NCBI GenBank assembly: GCA_024404115.1
Contig: JAKSQM010000001.1
Span: 186,001-250,000 of the forward strand
DNA: 64,000 nucleotides
Reading direction: 5' to 3'
Source: Clostridia bacterium
GTDB lineage: Bacteria; Bacillota; Clostridia; Oscillospirales; Acutalibacteraceae
In this document: positions 1-9,233 of the stretch, one piece after another
Layout of the letters: each line of letters begins with the position of its first letter
Position numbering within the stretch: position 1 is the first letter of the stretch
Made by a program: the position numbers and the translations under genes
Notes under the pieces: model-generated
The model's input: the letters and a program-made list of their open reading frames with translations, nothing else
The model's database searches: none
Told to the model about the DNA's origin: nothing

Positions 1-1
1 G

Positions 2-2269
2 CAGCCAGAGCTTTTTATGCTGAAAAACAAAGAAGTTGTTACTTCTGTTCATAAAGAATATGTTGAAGCAGGTGCAGACATCATCACAACCTGCACATTC
101 GGTGCAAATAAATATAAATTAGGAAGCGATGAAAAAAGCCGTGAGGTGATTCTCTGCGCTGTTGAGTGTGCAAAGAATTCTGGCGCAAAATATGTAGCTC
201 TTGATATTGGACCCTGCGGTTCACTTCTTGAGCCTATAGGCTCACTTACATTTGAGGACGCCTATGATTCATTTGCAGCGCAGGTTAAGGCAGGCGTTGA
301 GGCAGGCGCAGACCTTGTAATTGTTGAAACAATGTCTGACTTGCTTGAAATAAAAGCGGCTATCCTTGCAGTTAAAGAGAATTCATCGCTTCCCGTTATT
401 GCTACCATGACATTTGAAAAAGACGGCAAAACTTTCCTTGGCACAGATGCAAAAACTGCCGCAATTGCCCTCACTTCTTTTGGCGCAGATGCTGTTGGTG
501 TCAACTGCTCATTAGGACCCGAAGAGTTAAGCGATGTCATTGATGAGTTTATACTTTACGCAGGTGTACCTGTTGCAATGCAGCCAAACGCAGGCTTGCC
601 CGTTATTGAAAACGGCGAAACTGTTTTTAAAATCACACCCGAAGAATTTGCAGAAAAAAGTGCAGAGAAAGCAAAAAAAGGCGTTCTCATTTTTGGCGGA
701 TGCTGTGGCACAACCCCTGCACATATAAAAGCACTTGCAGATAAATTAAAAGATATTGAGCCTGTGAAGCTCCCCGAAAAGCATTTTACTTCTTTCACAA
801 GCGGCAGAGAAACAGTTATTCTTGACGGCAAAAACAGCGCAGTTATCGGCGAAAGAATTAACCCCACTGGTAAAAAGAAGCTGAAAGAGGCTCTCAGAAA
901 TAAAAACTATGATTATGTTATAAATGAAGCTCTTAATCAGGAAAACTGCGGTGCAGATGCGCTTGATGTGAACGCAGGACTTCCCGAAATTGACGAAAAA
1001 GAAACGCTCGTTGCAATGGTCAAAGAGATTCAGGCAATCTGCTCACTTCCTTTGCAGATAGATTCATCTGACCCCGAGGTTGTTGAAGCGGCTGTCAGAA
1101 TTTATAACGGCAAGCCGATTATTAACTCCGTCAACGGAACAGAAGATAGCATGGCAAAAATTTTGCCGATTGTTAAAAAATACGGCACAGCTGTTGTTGC
1201 ACTGACCCTTGACGACAGCGGAATCCCCAAAAAAGCAGAGGAAAGATTGAGGGTAGCAGAGAAAATTATTTCCCGTGCAGAGGCTATGGGCATCAGCAGG
1301 GATGACATTATTGTGGATTGCCTTACCCTCACCGTTTCCACAAGTCAGAGCGCTGTTAAAGAAACGCTGAAAGCTGTTACTCTTGTTAAAGAGAAGTTAG
1401 GTGTCAGAACTGTTCTTGGTGTCAGCAATGTATCTTTCGGTATGCCAAACCGTGAGCTTATCAATGCCTCTTTCCTTGCAGAGGCTTATGGCGCAGGTCT
1501 TGATATGCCAATTCTCAACCCCTTGAGTGAAAAATACCGTGAAATCATTGCCGCTCATAAAGTGATAAATAACGAGGATGTTTCGGGTAAGGATTTTATT
1601 GAAAAATATGGCAATGTTGAAAAGATGGCTGCACCTGTTAAGGCAGACGCTAAAAAAGACCTTAAAGATATAATTATCAGCGGTATTAAAGGCGAAGCAA
1701 AGTCCGCAGTGGCAGAGCTTCTTAAAGAAAAAACTCCGCTTCAGATTATCAACGGCTATTTTATCCCTGCACTTGATGTTGTTGGCGAAGGCTTTGAAAA
1801 GGGCAAAATGTTCCTGCCCCAGCTTATGGCATCTGCACAGGCTGTTAAAAACGGCTTTGAAGCAATAAGCGAAACAATGGGTGTAACTACTCCCACAAAG
1901 GGCAAAATAATTCTTGCAACTGTTAAGGGCGATATTCACGATATAGGCAAAAATATTGTTAAAATGCTTCTTGAAAATTACGGCTACGATGTTATTGACC
2001 TTGGCAGAGATGTTGCCCCCGAAACCGTTGTGAAAGCACAGCAGGAAAGCGGTGCGAAGCTTGTTGGTCTTAGCGCACTTATGACAACAACTGTTAAATC
2101 TATGAAAGATACAATTGATGCGCTCAAGGTGGTAGGAGCAGACTGCAAGGTTATGGTCGGCGGCGCAGTGCTTAATGAAGAATATGCCCAGATGGTTGGC
2201 GCAGATTATTATGTAAGCGATGCAACTCACTCTGCCCGTGTTGCCGCAGAGGTGTTAAAAGATGAATAA
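2..2269 (+). CDS. metH: Cobalamin-dependent methionine synthase (5' truncated)
   Basis: Transfers a methyl group from methyl-tetrahydrofolate through cobalamin to homocysteine. The reading frame is open to the window edge: codons before the first ATG (position 17) still encode conserved family sequence, so the true start lies upstream. Order visible: homocysteine-binding barrel with zinc cysteines in GVNCS and GGCCGTTP (about residues 165 and 235); pterin-binding barrel from about residue 280 (GERINPTGKKK); helical cap and B12-binding domain with the cobalamin histidine in DIHDIG (about residue 640). The protein stops after the B12 domain, so the AdoMet-binding reactivation domain of E. coli MetH is absent, as is usual in Clostridia; a separate reactivation protein would be expected elsewhere. 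The next gene overlaps by 8 bp. It fits with the riboswitch-controlled cobalamin transporter near 22-25 kb. Confidence 0.95.
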   Translation, partial: QPELFMLKNKEVVTSVHKEYVEAGADIITTCTFGANKYKLGSDEKSREVILCAVECAKNSGAKYVALDIGPCGSLLEPIGSLTFEDAYDSFAAQVKAGVEAGADLVIVETMSDLLEIKAAILAVKENSSLPVIATMTFEKDGKTFLGTDAKTAAIALTSFGADAVGVNCSLGPEELSDVIDEFILYAGVPVAMQPNAGLPVIENGETVFKITPEEFAEKSAEKAKKGVLIFGGCCGTTPAHIKALADKLKDIEPVKLPEKHFTSFTSGRETVILDGKNSAVIGERINPTGKKKLKEALRNKNYDYVINEALNQENCGADALDVNAGLPEIDEKETLVAMVKEIQAICSLPLQIDSSDPEVVEAAVRIYNGKPIINSVNGTEDSMAKILPIVKKYGTAVVALTLDDSGIPKKAEERLRVAEKIISRAEAMGISRDDIIVDCLTLTVSTSQSAVKETLKAVTLVKEKLGVRTVLGVSNVSFGMPNRELINASFLAEAYGAGLDMPILNPLSEKYREIIAAHKVINNEDVSGKDFIEKYGNVEKMAAPVKADAKKDLKDIIISGIKGEAKSAVAELLKEKTPLQIINGYFIPALDVVGEGFEKGKMFLPQLMASAQAVKNGFEAISETMGVTTPTKGKIILATVKGDIHDIGKNIVKMLLENYGYDVIDLGRDVAPETVVKAQQESGAKLVGLSALMTTTVKSMKDTIDALKVVGADCKVMVGGAVLNEEYAQMVGADYYVSDATHSARVAAEVLKDE

Positions 2270-3014
2270 AAAATACGGCTTCTTTCTGGATATTGACAAC
2301 ACGCTTTATTCCCACGGCAAAATCCCACATCAAAACATTGAAGCTATAGAATATGTCCGCTCAAAAGGGCACGCTGTTTTTATAAACACCGCCCGCTCCT
2401 TTGCCAATGTGCCCGAAATTGTCAAAAATCTTTCTGTTGACGGTTTTATCACAAGTATGGGGTGCAGTATTGTTATAAACGGCAAAAAGGTTCTGAGCGT
2501 TTCTTTTGATACAAAAGAGATTGCAGCCGAGCTTGATTATATCACCTCTTTCAATATGAAATGTATCATTGAGGGCGAGAGTATGCTCATAGGCAACAAA
2601 TTCTATAAGGGCAACGGGAAATTCCCCACAGTTAAAGACGGCAAGGAATTGCTGGAGCGTTTTGGCAGCGAAAAAATGCCAAAGGTTTATATAGAGGGCA
2701 TTTTGCCAAAGGAATGTATGGAAAATCTTTCAAAAAAGCACACCGTTTTTCAGCACGGAACATATGCGGAGTATGCCGTTGAGGGTTACGATAAAGCAAG
2801 CGGAATGTTTTTTGCCGCAGAAAAATGTGGCGTAGCAAAAGAAAACTGCGTTGCTATGGGCGACAGCTCCAATGACCTTGCCATGCTCAAAGCCGCAGGC
2901 ATAAGCGTTGCAATGGGCAACTCTATTGATGAAGTGAAAGCCGTGTGCGATTTTGTAACTTCTGATGCCGCAGACGGCGGAGTTGCAGAGGCAATGATGA
3001 AAATAATTTCTTAG
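2262..3014 (+). CDS. HAD-superfamily hydrolase, Cof type
   Basis: Predicted phosphatase of small phosphorylated metabolites, cytoplasmic. Motif I is DIDNT near residue 10 (nucleophile Asp and acid/base Asp), and the C-terminal GDSSNDLAML is the Mg-binding motif IV of Cof-type HAD proteins; the length (250 residues) is typical. The ATG overlaps the end of metH (ATGAATAA), so the two are translationally coupled. The substrate cannot be read from sequence. A hairpin terminator follows 16 bp after the stop. Confidence 0.9.
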   Translation: MNKKYGFFLDIDNTLYSHGKIPHQNIEAIEYVRSKGHAVFINTARSFANVPEIVKNLSVDGFITSMGCSIVINGKKVLSVSFDTKEIAAELDYITSFNMKCIIEGESMLIGNKFYKGNGKFPTVKDGKELLERFGSEKMPKVYIEGILPKECMENLSKKHTVFQHGTYAEYAVEGYDKASGMFFAAEKCGVAKENCVAMGDSSNDLAMLKAAGISVAMGNSIDEVKAVCDFVTSDAADGGVAEAMMKIIS

Positions 3015-3030
3015 AATAAAAAAATGTCAA

Positions 3031-3067
3031 AAAACGGGACTTTAAGCATTGATTTAAGTCCCGTTTT
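3031..3067 (+). terminator. Intrinsic terminator after metH-HAD
   Basis: An 11-bp arm AAAACGGGACT pairs with AGTCCCGTTTT around a short AT-rich loop. The right arm itself supplies the short T run. It ends the metH operon. Confidence 0.85.
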
Positions 3068-3077
3068 AGTTTATAAT
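3049..3077 (+). promoter_or_regulatory. Promoter for the glycerophosphotransferase gene
   Basis: TTGATT at 3049-3054 and TATAAT at 3072-3077 are separated by exactly 17 bp, with the GTG start 33 bp downstream. The -35 box lies at the loop and right arm of the preceding terminator hairpin, so terminator and promoter overlap. Confidence 0.6.
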
Positions 3078-3109
3078 TTAAGTGTAATGCAATTTTTGGA
3101 GCTGATACA

Positions 3110-5581
3110 GTGAACTACTTGTTAGAAGAAAAACTGATAAAAGCAAATGTTATAAATATTTCGTGGGAGAGAGTTAATCTTTACATTGATGTTAAGGTGG
3201 AGTTCACCGCCAATTCCTCCCGTAATATTCCTCTGTCATTTTATGCTGTTAATCAGAGGTTTGCCGCAAAGGCAAAATTTAAGGTTGTTGAGATTTTTGA
3301 GGGCAATATTTATCGCCTTTATCTTAATGTAACCAACCCAGGCTATGCAAGATGCCTTCAAAGAGGTCAGTATAATATTCACGTATGCTATGAAGATAAC
3401 GACCTTGCTATCTGCATGGCAGACCACTCTATTGTTAAAATAATGAATAACTTCTCACGAAGCTTCTTTTTCACAGCCAAAACAAGGGTGTATAATGTAT
3501 TCTTTTATGTTGATGAAAATGACGGCAGCGACCTGCCCTTTAAGATGGATATTCTTGTTTCCACCGCTTCGGGCATGGGCAATATTGACACAATCCCCAT
3601 TTCACCTGCCGATGTTGCAAATGCCACTGACCTTAAAATAATCAAAAAGAAAAAGCGTCATAAAAAATGGGCATTGAAGCTTCGCAAAATTTATTATGCT
3701 TATTATAGATTCAACGCAAGATTTTGCAGAAGAGGTAAACCGAAAATCCTCTTTATGTCTGATCAGAATAACTATATGGGCACTAACGAAGAGGCTCTTT
3801 ATAAGCGTATGCTTGAAAGAGGACTTGACAGCCAGTACAGATTCACATTCTCTTTCAGAGAAGCTGTTACTCAGCATTACAGTATTTTAAGCTGGTTCAA
3901 GCTTATTAAGCTTATCGGTCAGGCTCATACAATCGTACTTGACGACCACGCACCTATTTTTGAATGGCTCAATGCTGGCGAATACTCAAAGGTAATTCAG
4001 CTTTGGCATGCAGGCGCAGGCTTCAAGTCATCAGGCTACAGCCGTTGGGGTCATAACGGCGGACCTGCTCCATTTGGCGCACACAGGCAGATTACCTACG
4101 GCGTTGCAGGCTCAAGAAAGGTTGCCCATTTCTTTGCAGAGATTTGGGGTATCAACAACGAAAATGTTCTTCCTACAGGACTTCCACGAATGGACGAATA
4201 TCAGGACCCCAACCACCGCAAAGAAACTGTAAAAGCTCTTTACGAAACATTCCCCATTGCCGTTGGCAAAAAGGTTATCCTCTTTGCTCCAACCTATAGA
4301 GGTAAAAACAAAACAGACGCTCACTATCCTTATGAGCTGCTTGATTTTGACCGCCTTTATGAATTTTGCGGCGATGAATATGTTGTAATTTTCAAAATGC
4401 ACCCGTGGGTATCTCACGGCGCACCTATTAAAGAGGAGTATAAAGATAAGTTTGTTGACGCAGGCCCGCTTGCAAATATCAATGATATTTTCTATATTAC
4501 AGACCTGCTTATTACCGACTATTCATCAAATATCTATGAGTATTCTCTTATGAGAAAGCCCATTCTCTTCTTTGCATTTGATAAAATTCCTTATTCATTC
4601 TCACGAGGATTCCACCGTGATTATGATTTATACACCCCTGGCAAAATTGTTGAGAATTTTGATGAAATGCTCGAAGCAATTGCCAACAAGGATTTTGAAA
4701 TTGAAAAGCTCTATGAATATATTGACGAGCAGTTTGATTATTTCGATTCCAACGCAAGCGACAGAATTATTGACTGGGCAATTCTTGAGAATATGCCCGA
4801 GGAGTTTAAGACAGCTCTTATAGAAAGAGAAAAAGAAAACGAAGAAGTTGCACTTCTTGACTTCACTCCGCCTGTGGAAGAAGAGGAAGAACCCGAAAAA
4901 GTTAATCCCTTTAAGGCATTCTTCTCTAAATTCAAGCGTAAGGAGAAGCCGCTTCATCAGATGTCCGCACCCGTTGTTGTTATCAACGAGGAGGAGCGTA
5001 AGGCAAATATGGCTCCCGAGCCTATCCCCGAAGAGGTTGTTGAGCCTGTAGAGGTATCCGCTCCTATGGAAACAGTTGAGCAGGTGGCAGACGAATACGC
5101 TGGCGAGGTTGGCGATGCCGACGAAGAATTTGAAAAGTCAGCAGAGATTATTGAGTTCAAACTGAAAACCGAACCCGATGAAGAAGACGAAGAGGAAGAA
5201 ACAGAAAGCTCTGACGAGGAGTCTTTAGAAACCGAAGCGGACGAAAATTCAGAAGATGAAAATGAAGCTGAAGCTGAAGAAGAAATCAGTGAAAATGATG
5301 AAGAAGAGGAAGCAGAATTAACAGAAGAGAACGCTGAATCTGATGAATCAGAAGAAGTAACTGATGAAACAGAAGAGCTTGAAGAATCTGAAGAAGCTGA
5401 AAGTGAAGAAGAATCACTTGAAGCTGAGCAGGAAGAAGTAACAGAAGAGCCTGTTGAAAATTCAGACGAAACAGCCGAAGTTGAAGAATCTGAGGAAGAA
5501 ATCACAGAAACAGCTGATGATGCAGAGGAAGCTCCCGCAGAGGTTGAAGAAACTGCTGAATCAGAAGAATTATCAGAATAA
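3110..5581 (+). CDS. CDP-glycerol glycerophosphotransferase family protein with acidic tail
   Basis: Member of the TagB/TagF family that polymerises or primes teichoic-acid-like poly(glycerol phosphate) at the cytoplasmic membrane face. The catalytic region (about residues 200-560) carries QLWHAGAGFK, FAPTYRGK, FKMHPWVS and TDYSS motifs typical of the family; the N-terminal 170 residues form a beta-rich accessory part. From about residue 570 a long low-complexity tail begins, including a basic patch (FFSKFKRKEK) and then more than 170 residues dominated by Glu, Asp, Ser and Thr. That tail is unusual. The start is GTG, chosen for the GGAG 8 bp upstream. The DUF4230 gene follows after 23 bp. 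Function of the core is confident; the acceptor polymer and role of the tail are unknown. Confidence 0.85.
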   Translation: MNYLLEEKLIKANVINISWERVNLYIDVKVEFTANSSRNIPLSFYAVNQRFAAKAKFKVVEIFEGNIYRLYLNVTNPGYARCLQRGQYNIHVCYEDNDLAICMADHSIVKIMNNFSRSFFFTAKTRVYNVFFYVDENDGSDLPFKMDILVSTASGMGNIDTIPISPADVANATDLKIIKKKKRHKKWALKLRKIYYAYYRFNARFCRRGKPKILFMSDQNNYMGTNEEALYKRMLERGLDSQYRFTFSFREAVTQHYSILSWFKLIKLIGQAHTIVLDDHAPIFEWLNAGEYSKVIQLWHAGAGFKSSGYSRWGHNGGPAPFGAHRQITYGVAGSRKVAHFFAEIWGINNENVLPTGLPRMDEYQDPNHRKETVKALYETFPIAVGKKVILFAPTYRGKNKTDAHYPYELLDFDRLYEFCGDEYVVIFKMHPWVSHGAPIKEEYKDKFVDAGPLANINDIFYITDLLITDYSSNIYEYSLMRKPILFFAFDKIPYSFSRGFHRDYDLYTPGKIVENFDEMLEAIANKDFEIEKLYEYIDEQFDYFDSNASDRIIDWAILENMPEEFKTALIEREKENEEVALLDFTPPVEEEEEPEKVNPFKAFFSKFKRKEKPLHQMSAPVVVINEEERKANMAPEPIPEEVVEPVEVSAPMETVEQVADEYAGEVGDADEEFEKSAEIIEFKLKTEPDEEDEEEETESSDEESLETEADENSEDENEAEAEEEISENDEEEEAELTEENAESDESEEVTDETEELEESEEAESEEESLEAEQEEVTEEPVENSDETAEVEESEEEITETADDAEEAPAEVEETAESEELSE

Positions 5582-5604
5582 TAAACAGAAAAGGATGTTG
5601 AATT

Positions 5605-6393
5605 ATGGCTGATTACGAAAACGATATTAAAAACGGCATTGAGGGAATCAAAGACGAAATCGGTAAAATCAAAAATAAGAATGCAAAAATGGGCGCAGTA
5701 ATTTCAGCTATTGCTGTTGCGGCAGTTCTTGTGGGCGCAATTATCGGCGTGTATATCGGTCAGAACTGGAACTCATTTTTGCCAACAGTAGTGCCTGAGG
5801 TTTCTTCTGGCGAAACCGTTTCTATGATTGAGGAGCGACTCGAAAAAGAAGCAAAGCTCATCACCGCATCTGATACAATCACCGCCCGCTATGATTCCGG
5901 CAAGATTTACAGAACAGTTATGGGTCAGAAAATTCCTCTTTCAAGCAAGAGCTTTTCATTCACCTACACAGGTGTTGTTGAGGCTGGCGTAAAAGACCTT
6001 TCACTTGCACTGGTTGAGGTCGATTCCGGCGCAAAGAAAATCAAAATCTCTTTGCCCAAGGCAGAAATCACAAATAAGAGCCTTAACACAGATAATATCA
6101 ATAACACTGAGCAGACTAAGAATTTCTTTAATCAGATAACTATTGAGGACTTTAACAACGCACAGGAATCACTTAAAAAGACAATGGTTCATCAGGCGAT
6201 TGTTAACGGAATCCTTGATAAAGCGCAGGAAAATGCCGAGCAGGTGCTCAAAGACCTTCTTAAAGATATAACAGAGGGCTATGAAATGAGCTTTGAGTGG
6301 TTTGCAATGCCCGAAAGAAACATTGAAAACACAACCTCTACAACAACAGAAGCAATGACGGAAGCAACAACGGCTTCCACACAGGCTGAATAA
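5605..6393 (+). CDS. DUF4230 domain membrane protein
   Basis: 262 residues. A lysine-rich cytoplasmic N terminus is followed by one membrane segment (about residues 30-52), then the DUF4230 region with the pattern IPLSSKSFSFTYTGVVEAGV and a helical C-terminal half (QESLKKTMVHQAI). A Thr/Ser/Glu-rich tail ends the protein. DUF4230 proteins are membrane-anchored and of unknown function. An AGGATG ribosome site precedes the ATG. It is probably cotranscribed with the glycerophosphotransferase upstream, which hints at an envelope role; this is inference. Confidence 0.8.
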   Translation: MADYENDIKNGIEGIKDEIGKIKNKNAKMGAVISAIAVAAVLVGAIIGVYIGQNWNSFLPTVVPEVSSGETVSMIEERLEKEAKLITASDTITARYDSGKIYRTVMGQKIPLSSKSFSFTYTGVVEAGVKDLSLALVEVDSGAKKIKISLPKAEITNKSLNTDNINNTEQTKNFFNQITIEDFNNAQESLKKTMVHQAIVNGILDKAQENAEQVLKDLLKDITEGYEMSFEWFAMPERNIENTTSTTTEAMTEATTASTQAE

Positions 6394-6414
6394 TTTTATT
6401 TTTTATAAAAAGAG

Positions 6415-6634
6415 GGGTCTGTCGAATTTAGATGCAGAAAGCGTTTTCTTCGCTCCGAAGGTGTATGCGATACTCCGAGAGCGAAAAAACTCTTAGAAAA
6501 GTAAAACCCTAATTATCGAATAAAACTTCACAATAAAACAAAGATGGTCTTAAACAGTAAAATCTTACTTTTAAAACCATCTTTTTCTTTTTTATATTTT
6601 TTACTTTTCGGTCTGCGCTAAAGGCGACAGACCC
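6415..6634. repeat. Imperfect terminal inverted repeat, possible MITE-like element
   Basis: GGGTCTGTCG at 6415-6424 is perfectly inverted as CGACAGACCC at 6625-6634, and similarity continues inward on both sides (TTTAG then GCAGA). The 220-bp interior has no gene but holds a hairpin around GTATGCGATAC (6463-6473) flanked by TTCGCT/AGCGAA, plus a terminator. No clear target-site duplication was seen. The right end lies 5 bp from the stop of the minus-strand DUF2804 gene. Confidence 0.4.
6540..6590. terminator. Bidirectional terminator between convergent genes
   Basis: AAAGATGGT pairs with ACCATCTTT (6576-6584), with further internal pairing and T-rich sequence after the right arm. It separates the convergent DUF4230 and DUF2804 genes. 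Confidence 0.75.
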
Positions 6635-6639
6635 ATGTT

Positions 6640-7821
6640 TTACCACATATTATCTGATCTCTCAAGGAATGCCGTCATATCCTCAATTTCAATAACCTCA
6701 TCACCGCATTTAACTGTGCCGCTCCATTTGCCAAATACCTGATGGCAAAGGTTACCAACAACGAGGAATCGAAGCATTGTGTAATTGTCAAATTCGGGCT
6801 TCATTGTCATTTCAAATGAGCCGTCATCACTGGTGATTTTCCATACCTTGCCGTTGTTTGCCCAATCCTTATCAAGAGGCTTCACAATTTCATCTTCATT
6901 TTCGAGCCTTAAATAGCCTAACTTGTATGCCTTGCCGTCAATGAATGCTGTGCTTTCAGATGCAGCGTCTGTGTTGCCAAATCCCCAGCCGATTTCAAAA
7001 CCAAAAATTCTGCCGTCTGGCAAAACGGTGTTGCCGTTGCCCCACCACCATACCTGATGGAACGGCCATACGCCTCTGCCCCAGTCAAGCACTGCAAATG
7101 AATTGTCTTCAAGTCCCTTGAATTCATAAACCTTGTCGCCATATACTACAGTGCCAGTTGCCGCCATGCAGTTTGTTTTCTGATTATAATAGAAATGCTT
7201 GCCGTTTGGCTTGTCAAATGGAACAGCGATAAAGTGGCTTTCAATATCGGGGAGCATATCCAGCTTAATATCCATTGTGAATTTCTTGCCGCTTGCCTTG
7301 CCGTCAAAATGGATTGTTCTTACCTTTTCATTTACATCAAGCTTAAAGTCAAAATTCTTTTTCTGCCTTGTGTATGTATGGTCAGACCAGTCATTTTCGG
7401 GAAGTCCCTTTTTGTCGGGAAGTCCTAAATCAAATCTGCCGAATGTGAAAAGATTAAGCACCATTGCACTTGCTCTTTCGCCTGTGTGTCTGTCAAAAAA
7501 TCCAACAGTAACAGCACCGCCAAGTGAAATATCTGCAACAGTAATCTGAACAGTGAAATCATCATTTGTAATCTGATAAAAGTCCCACTCTTTAATTCTT
7601 GAAGCGTTGGCTTTAATATCACTGCGCTTGTATTCATAAAGGTCTGTGAAGCAGTAGCCAGGCTGTGTCAGCTCGCCTTTTTCATTAAGCAGGGGAGTCT
7701 TTTCTGTGATTCTTACCTGCTCTTTTTCTTCAACTGCATAGGCAGGTACCTGTGCCGCTGTTGCAAAAAGCAATGTGGATGCAAGAAATGCCGATAACAT
7801 TCTTTTAAACCTTCTTTTCAT
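6640..7821 (-). CDS. Secreted DUF2804 family protein
   Basis: 393 residues. A signal peptide (KRRFKRML basic start, hydrophobic stretch, cleavage near AYA-VEE at about residue 30) targets it for export. The body matches DUF2804: the signature DWGRGVWPFHQVWWWG, preceded by a beta-rich domain, a two-lobed beta-sandwich fold also seen in lipocalin-like carotenoid hydratases. No activity is assigned to the family; the export signal is less usual for it. It is the last gene of a three-gene minus-strand operon, 12 bp after the DUF2130 gene, with a strong GGAGG site before the ATG. Confidence 0.8.
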   Translation of the reverse strand: MKRRFKRMLSAFLASTLLFATAAQVPAYAVEEKEQVRITEKTPLLNEKGELTQPGYCFTDLYEYKRSDIKANASRIKEWDFYQITNDDFTVQITVADISLGGAVTVGFFDRHTGERASAMVLNLFTFGRFDLGLPDKKGLPENDWSDHTYTRQKKNFDFKLDVNEKVRTIHFDGKASGKKFTMDIKLDMLPDIESHFIAVPFDKPNGKHFYYNQKTNCMAATGTVVYGDKVYEFKGLEDNSFAVLDWGRGVWPFHQVWWWGNGNTVLPDGRIFGFEIGWGFGNTDAASESTAFIDGKAYKLGYLRLENEDEIVKPLDKDWANNGKVWKITSDDGSFEMTMKPEFDNYTMLRFLVVGNLCHQVFGKWSGTVKCGDEVIEIEDMTAFLERSDNMW

Positions 7822-7833
7822 TTTATTTCCTCC

Positions 7834-9219
7834 TTATTCTTCTTGAAATTCTTTCACTTTGCTAAACATCTGTGCAACGGATGGGCAATCTTTTGTTAGC
7901 TTTTTCACACTCAAATTTTGCGCTTTATCATTTGCAAGGCGAAGTTTGTTTTCAGACTGTAATAGATTTTCTTTAACTTTTTTCAAATTATCAATGGTTT
8001 TGTCTATTTCGTCAATTGCTTTTTGAAATTTCTCTTTAGCTTGTAAAAAGTTTTTACCAAATTTATCTTTAAAATCAAGAAGATTGTTTTCAAAATTGCG
8101 AATATCAAGATTCTGATTTTGAGCAATTATAAGCTGCTTTTTATATTCAATGGAATGCTTTGAAGCGTTTCGCAAAAGAGAAATCAATGGAATAAAGAAT
8201 TGTGGACGAATTACATACATTTTAGGATATTTGTGAGAAACATCGACAATGCCCTCGTTATATAGTTCATTATCAGCTTCAAGCATTGAAACCAATACAG
8301 CATATTCACAATTTTTTTCATTGCGGTCTTTATCTAATTCTTTTAAGAAATCCTCGTTCTTATGCTTTTTGGCAGTTGTTTCGTTCTCATTTTTCATTTC
8401 AAACATAATTGAGATGTATTCAATGTCATCAGAATAATCACGGAAGATAAAGTCCCCCTTACTACCAGTTTTAGAATCGTTATCTTTTTCAAAATAAGCT
8501 TCAGGAAAAGCAGATGCTCGAATTTTATTGAATTCTATGCTACAATGCTGTTCCAAGGTTTCACCAACCATTTTGGTTGACATTTTAGCTTTTAAATCCT
8601 TATAGTAATCAATAATTTCATCCTTTGCCTTAATCTCTTTATTATGTGCATCATTTATTATATCAATTTGAGTTTTATGCTGAGTTTCTGCTGTTGCTTT
8701 TTCAGCTAAAAGACGTGATATTTCGTTGTCTTTTTCAGCAATTGCGATTTTAACTGCTGCGTCAGAACTTGTTTTTGCTGTCTCAATTTGATTTTCAAGG
8801 CGAACAATCTCTTTGTCTTTCTCAGCAAGAACTCTTTCACTATTTGCGCCAGCTGTAGCAATTTTTTCTTTGAGTTCATTTATTTCGTTGTCTTTATCCG
8901 CTTTTGCAGTGGTTACAGCTAATTGAATTGCGGCTTCTTTCTCTTCAGAAAATCTTTCTTTATCAAGATTAGCTTTTTGTATGGCAATTTCTTTCTCAGC
9001 CCGTATCTTTTGAATTTCTGCATTGAGTTGAGATATAGTTTTATCCTTTTCTGCTTCGGCATTTGCAATTGCAAGTTTTTTATCCTTTTCAAAGGATTCT
9101 TCTCGTTGCTTGATTTCCTTAGCAAATTCCTTATCACGAACTTGCTTAACAATAGCAGTATAACTAGATTCATCTACGGAAAACGTTTCACCACATTTGG
9201 GACATTTGATTTCTTGCAT
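7834..9219 (-). CDS. DUF2130 coiled-coil, nuclease-like protein
   Basis: 461 residues. The N terminus has a half zinc ribbon (CPKC at residues 6-9), followed by a long charged coiled coil (about residues 25-210) with repeats of the AEKDNEI type. The DUF2130 domain covers about residues 215-355. Within it GDFIF (255-259) and FEMK (273-276) form a D...ExK pattern compatible with the PD-(D/E)xK nuclease fold, as proposed for RmuC-like proteins. A C-terminal coiled coil follows. It sits between an HD nucleotidase and a DUF2804 gene with 12-14 bp gaps. Involvement in DNA repair or defence is an inference from fold only. Confidence 0.75.
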   Translation of the reverse strand: MQEIKCPKCGETFSVDESSYTAIVKQVRDKEFAKEIKQREESFEKDKKLAIANAEAEKDKTISQLNAEIQKIRAEKEIAIQKANLDKERFSEEKEAAIQLAVTTAKADKDNEINELKEKIATAGANSERVLAEKDKEIVRLENQIETAKTSSDAAVKIAIAEKDNEISRLLAEKATAETQHKTQIDIINDAHNKEIKAKDEIIDYYKDLKAKMSTKMVGETLEQHCSIEFNKIRASAFPEAYFEKDNDSKTGSKGDFIFRDYSDDIEYISIMFEMKNENETTAKKHKNEDFLKELDKDRNEKNCEYAVLVSMLEADNELYNEGIVDVSHKYPKMYVIRPQFFIPLISLLRNASKHSIEYKKQLIIAQNQNLDIRNFENNLLDFKDKFGKNFLQAKEKFQKAIDEIDKTIDNLKKVKENLLQSENKLRLANDKAQNLSVKKLTKDCPSVAQMFSKVKEFQEE

Positions 9220-9233
9220 GTAAATTTTCCTCC

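Noticed and set aside
1397-2230. 277-codon open frame antisense to metH
   Set aside because: It mirrors the conserved B12-domain coding strand, has no ribosome site, and its product is a Cys/Phe/Asn-rich antisense translation without domains.
4957-5505. Serine-rich 182-codon frame antisense to the acidic tail
   Set aside because: Poly-Ser/Asp sequence is the expected shadow of GAA/GAG/GAT-rich coding DNA on the other strand.
4957-5560. CRISPR-like or tandem DNA repeat in the GAA/GAG-rich tail
   Set aside because: The repetition is codon-level low complexity without fixed unit length or spacers; no CRISPR array was seen in the window.
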